NCBI GenBank assembly: GCA_950097015.1
Contig: CATNEN010000033.1
Coordinates: 2,790,001-2,854,000, forward strand
DNA from: Macrostomum hystrix
Taxonomy: Eukaryota; Platyhelminthes; Macrostomidae
DNA length: 64,000 nucleotides
Reading direction: 5' to 3'
Below the pieces are notes generated by a model, which saw nothing but the letters and a program-made list of their open reading frames with translations, was not told the origin of the DNA and searched no databases. Both the position numbers and the translations under genes were made by a program. Each line of letters starts with the position of its first letter. Positions within the stretch are counted from its first letter, which is position 1. Shown here piece by piece: positions 58,401 to 64,000 of the stretch.

Positions 58401-61400
58401 AAGAAAAATTTCTAATTGACTGAAAAATCGGATTCATTCGATTTTGGCCTCAATGAGGACTTCTGTGAAGAGCTACTTTTGATTGGCAAGTTATTGGCAA
58501 GGTGATTTTTTTGGTTCCACTGTCTACAATTATATTTTTTCTACATTCTCATTTCTCTAGTTCATTATTTTTTCTAACCAGGCTTATCTAAACTATCACG
58601 CGGTCTGACAGTGGCTAAACTGTCAGCGTTATCTCGTAAAACTAGTTTACAACTTCAAAAAACTTGCCGCAATTCCGCCTAAATTATTCAGTGATTTTGC
58701 CGCCTCCACTTGACGCTGATGAGTAGAGTGCGCGACCTTTGAAATTCAGTTGCCAGGTGGCAGAAAATTCACTCTGCCTTTCACTCCGCCTCTCACTCTG
58801 CCTTTCACTCTGCCTATCTCTCTCCCTTTCACTCTGCCTATCTCTCTCCCTTTCACTCTGCCTATCTCTCTCCCTTTCACTCTGCCTATCTCTCTCCCTT
58901 TCACTCTGCCTATCTCTCTCCCTTTCACTCTGCCTATCTCTCTCCCTTTCACTCTGCCTATCTCTCTCCCTTTCACTCTGCCTATCTCTCTCCCTTTCAC
59001 TCTGCCTATCTCTCTCCCTTTCACTATTCGTTTCACTCTGCCTTTCAGTCTTCGTATCACTCTCTGCCCTTGCACTCTTCGTATCACTCTGCCTTTCAGT
59101 CTGCCTTTCACTCTGCCTTTCACTCTGCCTTTCACTCTTAGTATCACTCTCCCTTTCACTATTCGTTTCACTCTGCCTTTCAGTCTGCCTTTCACACTTC
59201 GTATCACTCTGAGCTCTCTGTGCCATTGCAGGCATGGCTGCACGGTTCGGGGCCTGAAAGCTGGGAACAATTGCGCCGCGCAGAAAGTCAAGCCGTTGGT
59301 CCTGGCATCCGCCTCACACCCGCAACGCCCCCCTCTCCCCACCAAAACAGAATCCCCAAGAGACACCCACGCATTCTCCACCCCAATTCCTATTCTGCCA
59401 TGTACCCTGCAGTCTGCAGCCTCCCCCACTCCCGCCCTGTTGTCTCCACCCGCCCTCCTGTGTAGGCCGCAGACGGCGCGGGGGCTGCAAGATTGCAATT
59501 TTAATTTTTTTAAATACACAGCAGAATCAGCAGTCAACAATGCTCACTAAGCCTCAAGTGGTTGGGCAACGCTTGGCGCAATACTCGTTATAGTTCCTGC
59601 TGCCTGCGTTGTATAGCAGCGGAGAATACATAAAGCACTGCGGACTTAGACACATGGAGGGACGGAGTCTGGGAGGGAGAGAGTCTGGGAGGGAGAGAGT
59701 CTGGGAGGGAGAGAGTCTGGGAGGGACGGAGTCTGGGAGGGAGAGAGTCTGGGAGGGAGAGAGTCTGGGAGGGAGAGAGTCTGGGAGGGACGGAGTCTGG
59801 GAAGGAGAGAGTCTGGGAGGGAGAGAGTCTGGGAGGGAGAGAGTCTGGGAGGGAGAGAGTCTGGGAGGGAGAGAGTCTGGGAGGGAGAGAGTCTGGGAGG
59901 GAGAGAGTCTGGGAGGGAGAGAGTCGGGGAGGGAGAGAGTCTGGGAGGGAGGGAGTCAGGGAGGGAGAGAGTCAGGGAGGGAGAGAGTCAGGGAGGGAGA
60001 GAGACAGGGGGAGAGTCAGGGAGGGAGAGAGACGGAAGGAGAGAGTCAGGGAGAGAGAGAGTCAGGGAGGGAGAGAGTCAGGGAGGGAGAGAGTCTGGGA
60101 GGGAGAGAGTCTGGGAGGGAGAGAGTCTGGGAGGGAGAGAGTCTGGGAGGGAGAGAGTCTGGGAGGGAGAGAGTCGGGGAGGGAGAGAGTCAGGGAGGGA
60201 GAGAGTCAGGGAGGGAGAGAGACAGGGGGAGAGTCAGGGAGGGAGAGAGACGGAAGGAGAGAGTCAGGGAGAGAGAGAGTCAGGGAGGGAGAGAGTCAGG
60301 GAGGGAGAGAGTCTGGGAGGGAGAGAGTCTGGGAGGGAGAGAGTCTGGGAGGGAGAGAGTCTGGGAGGGAGAGAGTCTGGGAGGGAGAGAGTCTGGGAGG
60401 GAGGGAGTCTGGGAGGGAGAGAGTCTGGGAGGGAGAGAGTCAGGGAGGGAGAGAGTCAGGGAGGGAGAGAGTCGGGGAGGGAGAGAGTCTGGGAGGGAGG
60501 GAGTCAGGGAGGGAGAGAGTCTGGGAGGGAGAGAGTCTGGGAGGGAGAGAGTCTGGGAGGGAGAGAGTCAGGGAGGGAGAGAGTCTGGGAGGGAGGGAGT
60601 CAGGGAGGGAGAGAGACGGAAGGAGAGAGTCAGGGAGAGAGAGAGTCTGGGAGGGAGAGAGTCAGGGAGGGAGAGAGTCTGGGAGGGAGAGAGTCTGGGA
60701 GGGAGAGAGTCTGGGAGGGAGAGAGTCTGGGAGGGAGAGAGTCGGGGAGGGAGAGAGTCTGGGAGGGAGAGAGTCTGGGAGGGAGAGAGTCTGGGAGGGA
60801 GAGAGTCTGGGAGGGAGAGAGTCGGGGAGGGAGAGAGTCTGGGAGGGAGGGAGTCAGGGAGGGAGAGAGTCTGGGAGGGAGAGAGTCGGGGAGGGAGAGA
60901 GTCAGGGAGGGAGAGAGACAGGGGGAGAGTCAGGGAGGGAGAGAGACGGAAGGAGAGAGTCAGGGAGAGAGAGAGTCAGGGAGGGAGAGAGTCAGGGAGG
61001 GAGAGAGTAAGGAAGGGAGAGAGTCTGGGAGGGAGAGAGTCAGGGAGAGAGAGTCAGGGAGGGAGAGAAACAGGGAGGGAGAGAGTCAGGGAGGGAGAGA
61101 GTCAGGGAGGGAGAGAGTCAGGGAGGGAGAGAGACAGGGGGAGAGTCAGGGAGGGAGAGAGACGGAGGGAGAGAGTCAGAGAGGGAGAGAGTCTGGGAGG
61201 GAGGGAGTCTGGGAGGGAGAGAGTTTGGGAGGGAGAGAGACAGGGAGGGAGAGATTCAGGGAGGGAGAGAGTCAGGGAGGGAGAGAGTCAGGGAGGGAGA
61301 GAGTCAGGGAGGGAGAGAGACAGGGAGAGAGTCAGGGAGGGAGAGAGACGGAGGGAGAGAGTCAGAGAGGGAGAGAGACAGGGAGGGAGAAAGTCAGGGA

Positions 61401-61893
61401 GGCAGAGAGTCAGGGAGGGAGAGAGTCAGAGAGGGAGAGAGTCTGGGAGGGAGGGAGTCTGGGAGGGAGAGAGTCTGGGAGGGAGAGAGTCAGGGAAGAG
61501 AGTCAGCGAAGGGTGTCAGGGAGGGAGAGTAACCGGGAGATCTAGTTAGTCAGGCCGTGAGTGTTCAGTGTCAGTGTGTTGTATCTGAGGTAAACCGCAC
61601 AATGTCCCCAGTACCGACTTTAATGTTACTTATTTCATAAAACACAGCCGGCTTGCGACGCGAGCTAGATCCCTAGATATTGGCATTATTCCAATATAGG
61701 GATCTGTAACAGCAATCGATCGCTCTGTAACAGCTTTCAGTTGGTAACTGAGGGGAGCGGGTTGAGTTATTTGGCACAATGTTCCGTCTAGGAATGAATG
61801 CCCAGTCTGTCTGGTGTGGCCTCGGTTTGCACAGTAAAAGCACAACTAACTATATAATGAATGATCCTTCAACTTCTCTCGCTGTCTGTGTCT

Positions 61894-61973
<80 letters not shown>

Positions 61974-63868
61974 CTGTGTGTGTGTCTGTGTGTGTGTGTG
62001 TGTTTTGGGTTGGCCATGGGGACATGCAAGTCAGGGACAAGTGTTTGCATTTTTATTGCATTTTTCCAACAAAATTCAAAGGATATATTACTGCGTGACT
62101 GGCAGCAGTGATCTGTGGTAACTGGGCTATGGTTTGTGACCGATTGCCCAAAGCTAACACTGTGAGAGTTAGATAGAGACTGTGAGAGGTAGATAGAGAC
62201 TGTGAGAGTTAGATAGAGACTGTGAGAGTGAGATAGAGACTGTGAGAGTTAGATAGAGACTGTGAGAGGTAGATAGAGACTGTGAGAGTTAGATAGAGAC
62301 TGTGAGAGTGAGATAGAGACTGTGAGAGTTAGATAGACACTGTGAGAGTTAGATAGACACTGTGAGAGTTAGATAGAGACTGTGAGAGTTAGATAGAGAC
62401 TGTGAGAGTTAGATAGACACTGTGAGAGTTAGATAGAGACTGTGAGAGTTAGATAGACACTGTGAGAGTTAGATAGAGACTGTGAGAGTTAGATAGAGAC
62501 TGTGAGAGTGAGATAGAGACTGTGAGAGTTAGAAAGAGACTGTGAGAGTTAGATAGAGACTGTGAGAGTTAGATAGAGACTGTGAGAGGTAGATAGACAC
62601 TGTGAGAGTTAGATAGACACTGTGAGAGTTAGATAGAGACTGTGAGAGTTAGATAGACACTGTGAGAGTTAGATAGAGACTGTGAGAGTTAGATAGAGAC
62701 TGTGAGAGTTAGATAGAGACTGTGAGAGGTAGATAAAGACTGTGAGAGTTAGATAGACACTGTGAGAGTTAGATAGAGACTGTGAGAGTTAGATAGAGAC
62801 TGTGAGAGGGAGATAGAGACTGTGAGAGTGAGATAGAGACTGTGAGAGTTAGATAGACACTGTGAGAGTTAGATAGAGACTGTGAGAGTTAGATAGACAC
62901 TGTGAGAGTTAGATAGAGACTGTGAGAGTTAGATAGAGACTGTGAGAGTGAGATAGAGACTGTGAGAGTTAGATAGAGACTGTGAGAGTTAGATAGACAC
63001 TGTGAGAGTTAGAAAGAGACTGTGAGAGTTAGATAGAGACTGTGAGAGGTAGATAGAGACTGTGAGAGTTAGATAGACACTGTGAGATTTAGATAGAGAC
63101 TGTGAGAGTTAGATAGAGACTGTGAGAGTGAGATAGAGACTGTGAGAGTGAAATAGAGACTGTGAGAGTTAGATAGAGACTGTGAGAGTTAGATAGAGAC
63201 TGTGAGAGTTAGATGAATGTGCATAGCGGCTGTATAGCAGCTCTGAGCAGCACTCAGAGGTCAGTAAGCTATAAAGAATGCTGGGAAATGTTTTCAAAAT
63301 GACCGCCCTGAGCAGAGCAATAAATGAAATCCCACTTGCATTTTATCCCACAAAAATTTTACCGCACCTCCCACGCCACCCAGGGCGGTCGGATCAATGA
63401 GCGCTGGCGGTGTCTCTGCTGCTTGGAGGTCAGGAGGGGACACGCAGGCCTGGTTGCTGGGGCCAAGTGAGCAGGCTGGGATTCTACAACTGCCAGTTGG
63501 GGAATGGGAATGCGTGGATTCATTTCCCGGCTTTCCTACCCGACAGGCCAGTGAGTTTGGAGGAGATCTTCTCCAGAATAGTCTCCCCTGATCCCTTCCG
63601 TTACAATCTTCCCCTGAGATTTCCAAAGTGTCAATCATTCATTGTCCAGCTTGAGTCGTGAGGTCAAGTGGGCCCCTAGCAACCAACTCTGGCAAACTTG
63701 TCTCCCGTTGCACTGGCAGCAAATTCTGGCGGAAGCAGAAGACTAAAGCAAGCTCGTTTCTCACCTCGGTGGGTCTCGGACTCGCGCACGAGGAAGGTGC
63801 CCCGCGGATTGCCCAGCATCAGCAGCTGGCGCTCGGCCTCCTTGCGCGACAGCGGACCCAGAAACCAG
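55443..63868 (-). CDS. Src-family tyrosine kinase, 3' part (SH2 and kinase)
   Basis: Cytoplasmic non-receptor tyrosine kinase. Three minus-strand exons, 63868-63765, 57091-56514 and 55958-55443, join in phases 1 and 0 to give 398 residues plus an incomplete first codon. Exon 1 is the N-terminal half of SH2 with GTFLVRES; exon 2 completes SH2 ([17 protein letters not shown]) and starts the kinase: GSGQFGEVW loop, VAVKML lysine, and the N-lobe through the hinge (TELMSHGSL). Exon 3 has [14 protein letters not shown], the activation-loop [21 protein letters not shown] and the RPTFEYL end. The tail TEPNY matches the inhibitory C-terminal tyrosine. HRDLAARN rather than HRDLRAAN resembles Drosophila Src42A/Frk-type members. 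SH3 and N-terminal exons must lie beyond 64000. An in-frame gtgagg just before the stop leaves open one more exon. Confidence 0.95.
56095..56510. repeat. 26-bp minisatellite filling kinase intron
   Basis: About 16 units containing ctgtaattagtgcc and acctcactcc. Each sense-strand unit reads like a 3' then a 5' splice site: ctaattacag, three bases, gtgagg. It begins within about 25 nt of the donor at 56513. Confidence 0.96.
57130..58035. repeat. 20-bp minisatellite, about 45 copies with 15-unit repeat
   Basis: Units agttgtcactccatcactct with tgttggcact, caatcgtttt and ccaccattct variants. The string with caatcgtttt recurs at 57451 and 57751, exactly 300 bp (15 units) apart. It ends about 40 nt from the kinase acceptor at 57092. 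Confidence 0.98.
58036..58770. other. Unique part of kinase intron
   Basis: Contains a short (CTG)7-type tract near 58255-58276. No exon recognised. Confidence 0.45.
58770..59215. repeat. 24-bp pyrimidine-rich minisatellite
   Basis: About 18 units containing tctgcctatctctctccctt, then shorter variants with cgtttcac and gtatcac from 59025 on. The unit is divisible by three and stays open in all frames. Confidence 0.96.
59216..59650. other. Unique part of kinase intron
   Basis: No exon recognised. Confidence 0.45.
59655..61532. repeat. 16-bp GA-rich minisatellite, about 115 copies
   Basis: Units gagagagtctgggagg with gtcaggg, gtcgggg and gacaggggg variants. A long variant block (gacagggggagagtcagg, then gacggaaggaga) recurs at about 60002, 60209 and 60906. 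The 646-residue open frame across it is an artefact. Confidence 0.98.
61533..62154. other. Unique part of kinase intron with (TG)n
   Basis: A (TG)n tract of about 115 bp with tctg interruptions lies at 61887-62003. Otherwise nothing recognised. Confidence 0.6.
61887..62003. repeat. (TG)n microsatellite
   Basis: About 58 dinucleotides with six or so TC interruptions. Such alternating tracts can adopt Z-DNA. Confidence 0.97.
62155..63213. repeat. 20-bp minisatellite, about 53 copies
   Basis: Units actgtgagagttagatagag with gtgaga, gatagaca and ggtaga variants. On the kinase sense strand the unit reads tctaactctcacag, which looks like a branch site, pyrimidine tract and acceptor. Confidence 0.98.
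63214..63764. other. Unique start of kinase intron
   Basis: Intron sequence adjoining the SH2 exon donor (gtgaga at 63764). The minus-strand frame 63294-63638 has no domain. Confidence 0.5.
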
Positions 63869-64000
63869 CTGCGGGAGTGGCGGCGTGGCGATGCGAGTTC
63901 GAAATTAGACTAGATTTGGGAGCAACCAACTCTCTGTCCCGTTTGCCCCCGAGGGAATTGCGGATTAACGAACCGAACTGGGGAATTGAAGCCCGGATCT
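63869..64000 (-). other. Intron upstream of the SH2 exon
   Basis: Ends on the sense strand in ctcccgcag at 63869, the acceptor of the SH2 exon. The kinase gene continues past the window edge. Confidence 0.6.

Noticed and set aside
59609..61549. 646-residue open frame (Gly/Glu/Arg/Ser repeats)
   Set aside because: It is entirely the 16-bp GA-rich array. With a period not divisible by three the three frames rotate, and no unit contains a stop, so openness carries no coding evidence. It lies in an intron of the kinase gene.

Overview
The window is eukaryotic, and most likely from a small invertebrate. Genes are split by introns with GT...AG borders. Coding exons are GC-rich and full of CAG-type glutamine and alanine runs. 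Protein families are metazoan: a protocadherin, a Src-family tyrosine kinase, the 7SK capping methyltransferase, a tubulin ligase-like protein and a Sar1 GTPase. Four genes have a good 3' splice site 9-49 nt before their ATG, which fits a spliced-leader trans-splicing animal. Together with the extreme load of tandem repeats, this would suit a free-living flatworm such as Macrostomum. The species is an inference; no diagnostic sequence was recognised.

Layout. 1-2640: no convincing gene. 2.7-3.4 kb: SAR1-like GTPase (+, 2 exons). 3.8-4.1 kb: small unknown gene with its own CCAAT/TATA (-). 5.1-7.2 kb: TTLL10-like tubulin ligase (-, 3 exons). 7.3-10.3 kb: no gene seen, with a purine-rich array. 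10.4-23.9 kb: a long unrecognised multi-exon gene (+), whose short exons are separated by introns filled with minisatellites. 23.9-31 kb: gene-poor and partly AT-rich, with a (CAGA)n tract and a 38-bp satellite. 31.4-34.7 kb: MEPCE/BCDIN3-like methyltransferase (+, 3 exons). 34.8-38.6 kb: three minisatellites and no gene. 38.7-47.0 kb: protocadherin (-, 4 exons, including a distant cytoplasmic-tail exon). 47-55.2 kb: intergenic, with the largest 22-bp array. 55.4-63.9 kb: 3' part of a Src-family kinase (-); its SH3 and N-terminal exons lie beyond the window.

By my own tally about 21 of the 64 kb (a third) is tandem repeat, in roughly 38 separate arrays with unrelated units. Periods of 20-24 bp dominate. 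In the well-resolved genes nearly every intron longer than 200 bp holds at least one array. Several arrays start at, or within a few bases of, a splice site. Some units carry sense-strand sequences that resemble 3' and 5' splice sites. That intron/minisatellite relationship is the main thing worth following up.

The genes do not form an obvious pathway. They are housekeeping and cell-surface genes in arbitrary order: Sar1 for ER export, TTLL10-like for tubulin or histone-chaperone modification, MEPCE for 7SK RNA, and protocadherin with Src kinase for adhesion and signalling.
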